Assembly: GCA_024867545.1 (NCBI GenBank)
Contig: JANFNE010000032.1
Location: forward strand, 186,001-250,000
Reading direction: 5' to 3'
DNA: 64,000 bases
Source: Phytopythium helicoides
Lineage: Eukaryota > Oomycota > Peronosporomycetes > Pythiales > Pythiaceae
Positions within the stretch are counted from its first letter, which is position 1; every line of letters starts with the position of its first letter. A model generated the notes under the pieces. That model saw only the letters and a program-made list of their open reading frames with translations, searched no databases and had not been told where the DNA came from. This document shows, one piece after another, positions 54,644-63,875 of the stretch. The translations under genes and the position numbers were made by a program.

Positions 54644-56239
54644 TCGAATCGCTGAGATAGGGCAGAACCTGAATGACAGAACGTGAGCTATTTGAGGTAA
54701 ATGTTATGCTCACTTTATGGTAAAATGGTTCGCGACACCTGAGCAAGGTATGTTCCCTTTAAGCGTCGGCATCCGCCCCATCATCTCTCTATAAGGACGG
54801 GTGTTTGAGCACTAACCTCCATTAACATCCTCATGGATACATCAACTTCCTCTTACATACAACAATGGCACTTCGTCTCATAACAACCAAGAGATGAGAT
54901 GGGAACCGCATTGTACAGTACTCGATTCAATAAAAAGCTTTGCTCGAAGACATTGTGTAGCATAGGAGGGTAGTGAGGATGACGGATATGCGTGGACAGT
55001 CGTCAGATGGGCTAGCACCACGCGGCTGCGCAAGGGCGACGAGCTCCTTGAGTTTCCTCTATACGGATGACTCGCGACAGAAGGTTAGCGGCGGGGATGA
55101 ACTCTCTGGCGCCAGCGGGCACGATGGGTGCAAACCCACTGTCCCGCCGGGCTGCCTTAGCAGCATGGACCAGGAGCGCGCGCGTGAGGAAAGTGAGCGG
55201 CCAGTTCGAGATTTGTCGAGGAGCGCGAAGGCAGTGCGGCGAGTGCACGGGCAGGACGCTCGGAGCAAGCGCCAGCGCACGGGGCGGACGGGCTGGCGCA
55301 AGACAGCTCAGGGAGCTAAAGGCGGAGCGGTATTGGATCTGTGGCGAGTGGACGCGGCGAACCCGAGGAGAGCGAGCGATCGGGCGAGGGCGGTCGGACC
55401 TAGTGGCGCGTGGTGGGTTGTTACTCTGGACGTGGTGTCCAGGCGGCGTCAAGAGCGCGATAGTGGTGCAGTGGCAGGGCCTGAGAGGTTGCGGTCAGCG
55501 GGTGAGGTGTAGCTACTTAAAGCGGAGACAACACTAGGGGGAGACGTACCAGTTGGCTGGGAACTTCCCGTCGTGGACTAGTTGGTCGCGGCAAAACACG
55601 TGAGTGCGACAGTTGCGAGCACGACCAGCGGATTCTGTGGTGGTCAGCGTCGAGTGATCCTAGCTAGTAGTGGCGGAAACCCTATTGGGTAAACAAAAGC
55701 AAGTGGATCGTGCGATCAGTCTGAAAGTAAAGACAATAGGAAACTATAAGAAAATGTGTTTACTTTTTTCGTGTCAAACGAGTTGAAAAAGTGCTATATA
55801 TAATCAGTCTGCTTGCTTGATTAGGAAGTGTTGGGTGTATTGACACAATGTACGTACGTTGAAGTCTTAGTTCTGCTCGTGCAAAACTCATTAGCGCGAT
55901 GATGGTGGTGAGCTTGCTCAACGTCTCCCAGAGTCTACCAGGCGAACTCGCTGTTATCATCGCTCTCTGCTGAGCTCCTCGTGCGTGCACCCGATTAACA
56001 ACTGGAGTCGATATAGCGTCACACTCTCCATCAAGAAAGCATATCCGCCCACACATTAGTCTTCTAGTCTTCAGCGATATGACGAAGTGTGTACAAGAAC
56101 TGTGTTAGTCGTACTGCCCTCGGAATAAGTTCCCTCAGACATACTTACAGAGTTTGTGTCCTGATGCACACTTTTATGATAACAGAATATGCGAATCCCA
56201 TCTGGTTGGTGTAGCAAGTTGGATAGCTTCTCACAAGCG
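54644..56239. other. Gene-poor region, possible decayed repeat DNA
   Basis: Overlapping frames at 54973-55537 (plus) and 55012-55452 (minus) shadow one another and have no domain. A minus frame 55760-56056 also lacks features. The segment around 55540-55760 has the look of old repeat DNA, but I found no paired terminal repeats. Confidence 0.4.
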
Positions 56240-56666
56240 TTAATGCTTGGGAACACCAGTTTCGCTAAACACACGCAAACGATAAGTGGCAAGAATGTTT
56301 TTCATCAGATCGAACACAGACCGCTCTGAATCCGTAACTTCAATACTTTTTGGTGCTGCAGCTCTCATTGTCTTTCGTTTGTAGTTTAACGCCGAATCCA
56401 GACAGCCTTGTAACGGTTGCATTCCATTGCCAAAGCCCACAATACTCGCCCGGATGCATTTTTCGCCGCGCAGGGAAACTATCGTAGGTTGCCTGCCATG
56501 TGTGGTCAGGGAAGGCTCTCACCGCTGCGATCTCAACCGTGTCGTGCCATAAGTCAATGCCATATATCAGCTTTCCACGCCACTCATCAGCAAGCTGGTA
56601 AAAAAATTGGTGTTTGACGCGCTCACCTTGAGTCCAAAATAATCTACAATAGGAGAAGCTTTTCAA
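56240..56666 (-). pseudogene. Broken coding remnant of unknown type
   Basis: Two overlapping minus frames, 56666-56340 (DEWRGKLIYGIDLWHDTVEI) and 56440-56240 (PKSIEVTDSERSVFDLMKNI), look like one protein split by a shift near 56430. No start context and no recognised domain. Possibly a transposon-derived or decayed host gene. Confidence 0.3.
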
Positions 56667-57519
56667 CTTCTCTAAACTGTCATTGTTGAACCCAGAGATC
56701 AGTAGCAGATCTCAAATCCGCACCAAACGGTGCAGTTTGCCTAAATACTGTAAATTCATACACTCACTGCTTGATAATTCGCTTATCTGTCTGTATTACT
56801 TACTCGTTTTTTTGCACAAGAAGCCCTTTTTTTCACCCATCAACTTCAGCGTTTTCATACTTTGTTTGCACCATCCGATTCTTCTGCAACTCCTATAATG
56901 GCTCGAACTTCAACACAGCATTCTCGTTAAAAACTTCGAATATCCTTTGTACTCCGCCGAACTTTTGCAACGGCATACTCAACGATAGCAAGTACATACT
57001 TAGATTCACATTGCTGCACCACTTATAAGAAATGCGCCAACTTGTGACCAACTGCAGTGTTCTTTAAACTTAAATGCGCAGAGGTCACCTGACTTTGTAT
57101 CGCCTTTCCGCTACCATTCCTCATCATCCATACCGTAAAGTTGCCAACAGCGGCCGACGCCGGCCGACACACATGTGATTGGTTAAAAGTAATGAATTGT
57201 TTTATAAAAGGGTCACGAGTTTGCCGAAATCACGGGTACAAACTTGGCACAGCTGAGTGGAGACGCCTAATCCAGTCAGCTCGTTGCCGGTTCAAATCCG
57301 TCCGCATGCGAATGACGGCGTTGCAGTGTTGAATATGGTGATGCAAAGCAGGTTGCCCCCATTATAGTGGGTTATCCCACTTACTGACTGCAGCGCACTA
57401 CTTCACATCGAGACACAATTTTTAGCAATATTTACTAAAATGACCCAAACATTTAAAGTGATTATATAATTTAACATACTATTTACCAAAAAATACAGAA
57501 AAAGTTGCCTCCATGGATG
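56667..57519. other. AT-rich flank with a tRNA-like box A / box B pair
   Basis: No coding frame supported. At 57245-57303, TGGCACAGCTGAGTGG resembles box A and GGTTCAAATCC (57289-57299) is a perfect box B, at tRNA-like spacing, but the arms do not fold into a good cloverleaf. A decayed tRNA or SINE head is possible. Confidence 0.35.
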
Positions 57520-57745
57520 TGCCGTCGAGTCAAAATAACTCGACGTTGATTCACAATTACTCGATGTTGATTCACATTAACTCGACGCCGATTCACAATT
57601 ACTCGACGTTGATTCACAATTACTCGACGTTGATTCACAATTACTCGACGGTGATTCATAATAACTCGACGGATTCACAATTACTCGACGCTGATTCAAT
57701 ATTACTCGACGCTGATTCAAAATTACTCGACTATTGCTCACTATT
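57520..57745. repeat. Left inverted array of 21-bp units
   Basis: About ten to eleven head-to-tail copies of a 21-bp unit ending ACTCGACG, with single-base variants and one 3-4-bp deletion near 57675. Confidence 0.85.
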
Positions 57746-57755
57746 AGTCGATAGA

Positions 57756-59822
57756 TCATAGGCAGTTGTCGTTGAGTGATGAACGTTTTGACACTCGTCG
57801 GAGAGGAAGCGAGTGAAATGTGTGGTCTTGAAACTTGATTGATGATTTCTTCGTTTGAAACGACAGGTGGAGAGCAGTGACAAACCACTTCATAACTCGG
57901 CAGATGTACACCGAATCGTGGATCTTCCTCGCACAGTCAACGTGGTAAATGACCACATTCTCCTCAAGAGGTGTCTCCAAAACAAGCAGACTCCAGTGGT
58001 TGAAGCCGTAAATGGGCAAAAGAACGTAGCGGAAGGCTCTCCAATTGACTTGGCTGACTGCGTCCGCAGCTCCTTTCATGTTTTTCGCATGATACGAGCT
58101 GTCAATATGAAGAAAGATTGTGCTGTCGAGGGTAAAAACGAGCTCGCAGTGTGGGGTCTTCTGAACAACATGGTTAATAATAGTGTTCGTGAGTCGCTTG
58201 CCGGGTTCTAGAGACTTGAGATCACTTTTCTTCAGCTCCTCTGCAAACACTGCCGCTGGCGACCGCATGACCAAAAGTACAGGATCGGCCCTGGCTGTTT
58301 GAACACGCTTGGATTGGCGAGGTTTGGTGGTTGTCTTGCTCTTCTTTTGAGGCTTCGTGGTTATTTTACTCTTCTTCTGGGGCGTCGTAGATAACTTTCT
58401 CTTCTGCTTAGCGATTTTTCCACCCCTAATGTTGCCGTTGACGTCTTCGTCATCATACAAATCTTCTTCGTCGTCATCGAAATCTTCTTCATCATCATCG
58501 AAATCTTCTTCATCATCATCGTAATCTTCATCATCATCATCTGTCACTGCCTCCTTTCGGCTCAGCCAATGTCGATTGGGATCGTCGTCGTCGTCTTCTT
58601 CCTCATCATCATCACTGCTTGTAGCAACACCTTCGTCAACCTCGCTGAGAGCTTGATCCTCCCAGCTATCATCAAGTGCCAATAGCCCCTCGCGACTTGA
58701 TGTCCGGGGATTCACAATAATTGCTGGCTCGTGCTGCGGCTTCTGACGTCTGACTGCCGTAGAGGATTTGCTAGTCGCTTGACTTTTGCTGCCGCTAGCC
58801 GCAGATGCAGATGCTGATCCCGATCCTTCTGTCGCTGTCTTGGTTGATGTCGATGCTGTACCGATCAATGTCGACGAGGACGACGTCGAGGACGATGATG
58901 ACGGAAAAGAAACTGCTTCTGGCGCGGCTGCCGACGTCGAAGTAGACGTTGAAGTCGTAGATGCGTCCTGAGGTGGGTTGGCCAGAGAAGTGGTCTCTGA
59001 TTGACCCGCAGTAGCTGACGCAGAGGCGGTGCTTGACGATAGAGCTGCTTCTTGGACTCGTGTATCACTCGTGGCCGGGCCCTCATTGTCATCCGCAGGC
59101 TGGGTTGTGTCATCTTGGTCGACGCGACTGGACTCGGAGGTTGATGTTGCGATCTTGTGCCTCTTAATCAGGCGTCGAACCCGTGTACGCTGCGTATGCG
59201 AATTGAGAATTGCGAAGTCGTTGTACCGCTTGCAGTGCTCTAGGAGCGAAGCTGGAGTCACAGTATCGCCATCATTAGCGCACTGATCGGCAAACTTGAT
59301 GGCCTCCCACTCATAGTCATCCAACTTGTGCTTGCGGCCTGCACCCTTGGCCCTCTTTCGTCCAAAGATCGCTGGCGGCTCGTTGATTGCGCTAAGACCC
59401 TTATCGGAGTACTGCTTGCGCCCTCCCGATAGGGTCCCCCTTGGAACATTCAGCTCTTCGGCCGCAGTCGTCAGACTCCAGCCGTTTTCCTTCCACGCTG
59501 CCAACTTGGCAAGCTTCTCTTCGATCTTGAAAACCTTCAAGCGACGTTTCTGGAGCAAAGCCATGTCGCTGCTGGATAGCTGAACAGTGCCACTAGGCAC
59601 ACTGCCCTGGCTGGTCGCATCACGGGTTGGACTAGAGCATTGACGCTCCGTAGATTGCTGCATTTCGAGATGGTTTCTCGTTGCTTCGTTCTGAGGCTGG
59701 GAGGGGGAGGTTGGGGTTCTTTTCAAAAGTGAGAGGCTGTCATGGACTGAACTTAATTTATCATAGATCTGTGAATAAAATACGTACTGTCTGCCATAGT
59801 TGCGAATGGTGGGTAAATGCAA
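57756..59822 (-). CDS. HTH / Ulp1-type cysteine protease-like protein of a mobile element
   Basis: 688 codons. The N-terminal half has a Psq/CENP-B-style HTH (KLAAWKENGWSLTTAAEELN, VPRGTLSGGRKQY) and a second HTH-like block (AGRKHKLDDYEWEAIKFADQ, VRRLIKRHKI). The middle is Ser/Thr-rich, then strongly acidic with a repeated DDDEEDF unit, then Lys-rich (TTKPQKKSK repeats). The C-terminal about 130 residues resemble the C48/Ulp1 fold: FRYVLLPIYGFNHWSLLVLE (catalytic His in HW) and VVIYHVDC (Asp). The expected Q-x-x-x-x-x-C-G segment is not found before the stop, so the protease is truncated, the end is frame-shifted, or the domain is inactive. The start may be internal (MQQSTERQ or MALLQKRR). 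C48 domains occur in several DNA transposon groups. Confidence 0.6.
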   Translation of the reverse strand: MHLPTIRNYGRQYVFYSQIYDKLSSVHDSLSLLKRTPTSPSQPQNEATRNHLEMQQSTERQCSSPTRDATSQGSVPSGTVQLSSSDMALLQKRRLKVFKIEEKLAKLAAWKENGWSLTTAAEELNVPRGTLSGGRKQYSDKGLSAINEPPAIFGRKRAKGAGRKHKLDDYEWEAIKFADQCANDGDTVTPASLLEHCKRYNDFAILNSHTQRTRVRRLIKRHKIATSTSESSRVDQDDTTQPADDNEGPATSDTRVQEAALSSSTASASATAGQSETTSLANPPQDASTTSTSTSTSAAAPEAVSFPSSSSSTSSSSTLIGTASTSTKTATEGSGSASASAASGSKSQATSKSSTAVRRQKPQHEPAIIVNPRTSSREGLLALDDSWEDQALSEVDEGVATSSDDDEEEDDDDDPNRHWLSRKEAVTDDDDEDYDDDEEDFDDDEEDFDDDEEDLYDDEDVNGNIRGGKIAKQKRKLSTTPQKKSKITTKPQKKSKTTTKPRQSKRVQTARADPVLLVMRSPAAVFAEELKKSDLKSLEPGKRLTNTIINHVVQKTPHCELVFTLDSTIFLHIDSSYHAKNMKGAADAVSQVNWRAFRYVLLPIYGFNHWSLLVLETPLEENVVIYHVDCARKIHDSVYICRVMKWFVTALHLSFQTKKSSIKFQDHTFHSLPLRRVSKRSSLNDNCL

Positions 59823-59865
59823 GTAGACAGCGTAATTGCCGTGCTATTATGAAACCCTTTCGAGT

Positions 59866-60170
59866 AATATTGAATCAACGTCGACTAATTTTGAAAATAT
59901 GTCGGGTAATTGTGACTTCATGTCGCGTAATTTTGAACCAGCGTCGAGTAATTATGAATTAGCGTCGAGTAATATTGAATCTACGTCGAGTAATTTTGAA
60001 TCACAGTCGAGTTATTATGAATCACCGTCGAGTAATTGTGAATCAACGTTGAGTAATTGTGAATCAACGTCGAGTAATTGTGAATCGGCGTCGGGCTAAT
60101 GTGAATCCACGTCGAGTTAATGTGAATCAACATCGAGTAATTGTGAATCAGTATCGAGCACTTAGGAATA
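59866..60170. repeat. Right inverted array of 21-bp units
   Basis: About fourteen units of GTCGAGTAATTGTGAATCAAC-type sequence, the reverse complement of the left array. Units nearest the gene are the most diverged. Confidence 0.85.
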
Positions 60171-60220
60171 TACTCTCGTTTGATTACATTCCTGCCTCTT
60201 CAAACCTATCAAATCGGTCA

Positions 60221-62281
60221 TCAGAAGACGTTGGTTGTGCTGTTGGGAGCTGGAACAACGATCAGACCGGAGATCCGAGCTCTGTAGGCCATGATCAGTT
60301 GGTCAAATACTCCTAGCTTTTTGAGCTCAACAAGTTTTTTCTTCAAACCGGATCCAAATTTTCGTTTGCTTCCGTGGAGCCGTATGAATTCCATCATGTT
60401 CTTCTCTGCTTCATCGCCAAGTTGAAGCATTACAGACGTGTAATCACGTGCTTGAGGATCTAGGCGAAACCCATTAGGGAGAAACAACTTCAAGAACGCA
60501 ACTATTTGCTTCGATGCAGACTTGTATTGCCGACTTGAGCACTCGTCCCAAAGCCGAGGTACCTTTGTGTACCATTCAAACCAAATGGCAGAAGCTGACA
60601 TTGCTGCCGCGCGGCCTGCTTTGACAGCAGTAGAGGAAGCAGAATCTTGTTGTCTTGGTGGCTGCTCAGCTTGTGGGATATGCTGAGGGCTTTGCACACC
60701 CGCCGCCTCATAACGCGCAAGTCGTTTTTCAAGTGCTTTCACACGATCAGAAAGCTCTCTGTTGTGGGTCAGTAACTCGCTGACAAGAATGTTCTGCTGA
60801 TTGATCATTCGCTCTTCCTTCGTAAATAACACTTTTGATGATTCTGTTTCGACATCGACTTTGAGGGTGTGCTGCTGAATATGATGGCTCCATCCAAGAA
60901 GGTCACTCATGCCGATATTGAGTGCAAAGCAGCATGCTCTCATTCGGGTAGCGTATTGTGTTGTTGGATATCGATTGTTGATTTCCGGGAAATGCTGCAC
61001 AAGCGAAGCAGTAAGAACCTCCACAGTTTGTGCGTCAAGGTTGAGCGCGACGTCAGACAAGCCAACACAAGATACGAAGAGTTGGTGACCAAGCTCTCTA
61101 ATCTTTGCGCGGTTCACAGAGTCAAATATTCCCAATGTTGGGATGCATGGTCTATCGTTTGCCTGCCAACCGCTCAAAACTTTTGCAACCTTTTGGTCTT
61201 CGGTTGTGGAGTTGAACACATATGCAAACGCCTTGTTTGTTGCAGTCATATTCCAAGACCCACGGTCAAAAATCCATTGTGCACTCAAACTGGAATCACT
61301 GTTTGCATGCTGAGCTCCACCGCGACGAAAAGAATGCGACGACAGGTCTGTCGTAATCCCAGCGCGAGCTTGGATTGCTGAAACTGCTTTTACAACTCGG
61401 TTAACGTAAGCGTGAATCTTTAACCCGGGTTTAGACTGTCCAGAACGACCTCCACGCGTTTTAGCTTCATTGTTGCTCTCACCAATCGATGTCTCATAGT
61501 TGCACATATTGAGAGCTTCAGCCAGTGCCAACCCGCTAGAAATTTCAAGGTTTTCATCATTTACATCGTCACATAACTGCGGATGGTCGAGAAGCGAAGA
61601 TGTGGGATATGTCTGCATCGCAACAGCAACAGCAACAGCATGAACTGGGCATGTAACATAACTTTCGTGATCTGGAAACAATGATATACCTTGTTCTTCT
61701 GACGTCTTGGGACGAACAAAACGCAGAAAGAGCACATTGTTTGCTGCGACCGTGAGACCAGACTTCCGAACAAAGGTCAAATCAGAGGCCCTGCCAAACG
61801 AATACCACATCAAAACCAACAGCGCAGCATCTTGATAATCCTTGGCACTCGTGGCAGCAAAGTACAGTCCTTCAACAAGAATTCGAAGGTCGTCTTTTGT
61901 GCATGCGGGTGCCTTGTTGACAGTGGTGCCCATTTGTTTGACGCAATAGCGATCAAGTTTCTTCCCCATGGTAAGCAACTGTTTCTCGATGATGGGACGA
62001 TGTTGAGGGAAGTCGTCCAGCAACCAATTTTTAACGTGCCGATAGTAGCTCATGACCGTGTTGCGTGCCAGATGGATTCCTCCCCGCCCGTTTGCAAACG
62101 CCAGGTACATAGCCCACCTGTCCATCAGCTTGACAAACGCTTTCCCTGTCGCGTCCCCCGCAAGCGTAGCGCGTATAAAAGCCATCTCCACGTTTTCCGC
62201 AGCGACGAAGCGCTGAAAGCGCCGTATAGCTGTTTCTCGAGCTTGTAGAGTGTTCTGGGGTGTCAAATCGTCCAGACTCAT
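60221..62281 (-). CDS. Crypton-like tyrosine recombinase
   Basis: 686 residues, intact frame, starting MSLDDLTPQNTLQARETAIR. It has a SAM-like N-terminal core-binding region (LARNTVMSYYRHVKNWLLDD). The catalytic set is complete: box-I Arg in WYSFGRASDL, H-x-x-R in SSHSFRRGGAQHA, Trp in RGSWNMTATNK and the nucleophile Tyr in FAYVFN. A coiled coil follows (NRELSDRVKALEKRLARYEA). A C-terminal helical domain (ASAIWFEWYTKVPRLW, QYKSASKQIVAFLKLFLP) resembles the GCR1_C-type DNA-binding domain known in Cryptons. Known biochemistry: such enzymes cut and rejoin via a 3'-phosphotyrosine and move circular intermediates. The stop codon lies only about 50 bp from the right 21-bp array, in the same orientation as the Ulp1 gene. 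The element boundaries are not visible. Confidence 0.78.
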   Translation of the reverse strand: MSLDDLTPQNTLQARETAIRRFQRFVAAENVEMAFIRATLAGDATGKAFVKLMDRWAMYLAFANGRGGIHLARNTVMSYYRHVKNWLLDDFPQHRPIIEKQLLTMGKKLDRYCVKQMGTTVNKAPACTKDDLRILVEGLYFAATSAKDYQDAALLVLMWYSFGRASDLTFVRKSGLTVAANNVLFLRFVRPKTSEEQGISLFPDHESYVTCPVHAVAVAVAMQTYPTSSLLDHPQLCDDVNDENLEISSGLALAEALNMCNYETSIGESNNEAKTRGGRSGQSKPGLKIHAYVNRVVKAVSAIQARAGITTDLSSHSFRRGGAQHANSDSSLSAQWIFDRGSWNMTATNKAFAYVFNSTTEDQKVAKVLSGWQANDRPCIPTLGIFDSVNRAKIRELGHQLFVSCVGLSDVALNLDAQTVEVLTASLVQHFPEINNRYPTTQYATRMRACCFALNIGMSDLLGWSHHIQQHTLKVDVETESSKVLFTKEERMINQQNILVSELLTHNRELSDRVKALEKRLARYEAAGVQSPQHIPQAEQPPRQQDSASSTAVKAGRAAAMSASAIWFEWYTKVPRLWDECSSRQYKSASKQIVAFLKLFLPNGFRLDPQARDYTSVMLQLGDEAEKNMMEFIRLHGSKRKFGSGLKKKLVELKKLGVFDQLIMAYRARISGLIVVPAPNSTTNVF

Positions 62282-62714
62282 TGCCTCGGTAGATTCTCAA
62301 GTGCGTTTTACTTGGTCTTTTCGGAAATGAACTGGTAGCTGGAAGCCCACAGAACACAATACAAAAACAAAGTGAATTGTCGGCAGAGCGAGAAACATGT
62401 TGGGTAAAACTGATTTATTTGATTTCACTATGGTTTACGCACATATTTCAAGCTTCCAGCCGGCAAAGCGTCGGTTGCCTGTAACCCTAACCCTTTTAAG
62501 TTTTACTGGCTAAAATAGCGTTGGAGCGTCGCCGTGTTTGAACCTGATTAGCTGTAAATCTGTATCCACCGTTTGATTGGCTTGCAGTGTGTATACTAAA
62601 AACGAGTCGTTACGGTGGTATGTCGGCTATTCCATCATATTCATCCTTACACCACACATAACGACTTCAAGTGGATCCAAATGTAAAAAATTCTAGACAC
62701 CTAAAAACATATAT
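62282..62714. other. Intergenic between the recombinase gene and the tRNA array
   Basis: No gene seen. TTTTACTGGCTAAAATAG near 62500 recalls the GGCTAAAA arm at 17.8 kb. Possible 5' end of the recombinase element. Confidence 0.45.
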
Positions 62715-62901
62715 TAGAAAGGGGGATGGCGTGGAAAGGAGGATGGCAAGTCGGGAAATGGTATTGGGAGTGCGTAAAAAGTTCATGTGTGTGTGTGTGA
62801 TGTGAGTGTTGAGTGTTGTGTGTGTGTTTGTGTGTGTTTTGTGTTTGTGTGTGGTGTGTGTCGGATGTTGATTGTGTGTGTGTGTTGGTGTAGTATACGG
62901 T

Positions 62902-62973
62902 GTCTTCGTGGCCCAATGGATAAGGCATCCGCCTACGAAGCGGGAGATTGCGGGTTCGAGTCCCGTCGAGGAC
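62902..62973 (+). tRNA. tRNA-Arg (anticodon ACG), array unit 1
   Basis: 72 nt, no intron. The acceptor GTCTTCG pairs with CGAGGAC; the D-arm has GCC/GGC; the anticodon stem TCCGC/GCGGG holds loop CTACGAA, anticodon ACG at 34-36 (wobble to inosine, reads CGN); the T-loop is TTCGAGT. Box A TGGCCCAATGG and box B GGTTCGAGTCC are intact, and T-runs for Pol III termination follow. Confidence 0.93.
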
Positions 62974-63352
62974 TTTCTTTTCTTCTTTTTCTTCTCCATC
63001 TCGATTTCCCTTTCATTCGTTTTCGATCGCGATTGACATTCTCGGGTTGGGGTTGTTTGTGTCGGCATGAGAAAGGCGAGGAGAGACCGGGTAGTATTTA
63101 CTCGTGCTCGATTCGCGCTCGATTTGGACCCAATGTGGACTCATGTTGGACTCCATTCGGGGTCGATCGGATTGTGAATGGCGCGGAAAGGAAGATGGCG
63201 AGGCGGGGAATGGTATTGTGAGTGCGAAAAAAAGTGCATGTGTGTGTGTGATGTGAGTGTTGAGTGTTGTGTGTGTGTTTGTGTGTGTTTTGTGTTTGTG
63301 TGTGGTGTGTGTCGGATGTTGATTGTGTGTGTGTGTTGGTGTAGTATACGGT

Positions 63353-63424
63353 GTCTTCGTGGCCCAATGGATAAGGCATCCGCCTACGAAGCGGGAGATT
63401 GCGGGTTCGAGTCCCGTCGAGGAC
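63353..63424 (+). tRNA. tRNA-Arg (anticodon ACG), array unit 2
   Basis: Identical 72-nt copy, 451 bp after unit 1, with the same Pol III boxes and a T-rich trailer. Confidence 0.93.
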
Positions 63425-63803
63425 TTCCTTTTCTTCTTTTTCTTCTCCATCTCGATTTCCCTTTCATTCGTTTTCGATCGCGATTGACATTCTCGGGTTG
63501 GGGTTGTTTGTGTCGGCATGAGAAAGGCGAGGAGAGACCGGGTAGTATTTACTCGTGCTCGATTCGCGCTCGATTTGGACCCAATGTGGACTCATGTTGG
63601 ACTCCATTCGGGGTCGATCGGATTGTGAATGGCGCGGAAAGGAAGATGGCGAGGCGGGGAATGGTATTGTGAGTGCGAAAAAAAGTGCATGTGTGTGTGT
63701 GATGTGAGTGTTGAGTGTTGTGTGTGTGTTTGTGTGTGTTTTGTGTTTGTGTGTGGTGTGTGTCGGATGTTGATTGTGTGTGTGTGTTGGTGTAGTATAC
63801 GGT

Positions 63804-63875
63804 GTCTTCGTGGCCCAATGGATAAGGCATCCGCCTACGAAGCGGGAGATTGCGGGTTCGAGTCCCGTCGAGGAC
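63804..63875 (+). tRNA. tRNA-Arg (anticodon ACG), array unit 3
   Basis: Identical 72-nt copy, 451 bp after unit 2. The repeat unit continues to the window edge. Confidence 0.93.

Larger units (their letters stand above)
57520..60170. mobile_element. Foldback-like element: Ulp1-protease gene enclosed by inverted 21-bp repeat arrays
   Basis: The left array (57520-57745) and right array (about 59866-60170) are built of the same 21-bp unit (GATTCACAATTACTCGACGTT) in opposite orientation. Variant units occur in the same order in both arrays when one is reverse-complemented (for example TTACTCGATGTTGATTCACA, then ACGCCGATTC, then CGACGGTGATTCATAATAAC). So they are true long inverted repeats, not independent satellites. 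The only gene between them encodes a CENP-B-like HTH plus Ulp1-type protease. No DDE transposase is seen. The layout recalls foldback elements, whose inverted ends are made of tandem repeats. The exact ends and target duplication could not be fixed. Confidence 0.65.

Noticed and set aside
54973..55537. Two overlapping Arg/Gly-rich plus frames
   Set aside because: Mutually overlapping, no zinc knuckle or protease motif that would support a retroelement gag.
55540..55860. Possible solo LTR
   Set aside because: General look of repeat DNA, but no TG..CA ends, target duplication or second copy in the window.
57520..60170. CRISPR-like array
   Set aside because: The 21-bp units are contiguous with no spacers, occur in inverted pairs, and the host is eukaryotic.
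62787..63221. Protein frames across the tRNA array (for example Cys/Val-rich plus frames and Thr/His-rich minus frames)
   Set aside because: Generated by the GT microsatellite and repeated exactly with the 451-bp unit; the unit's real gene is the tRNA.
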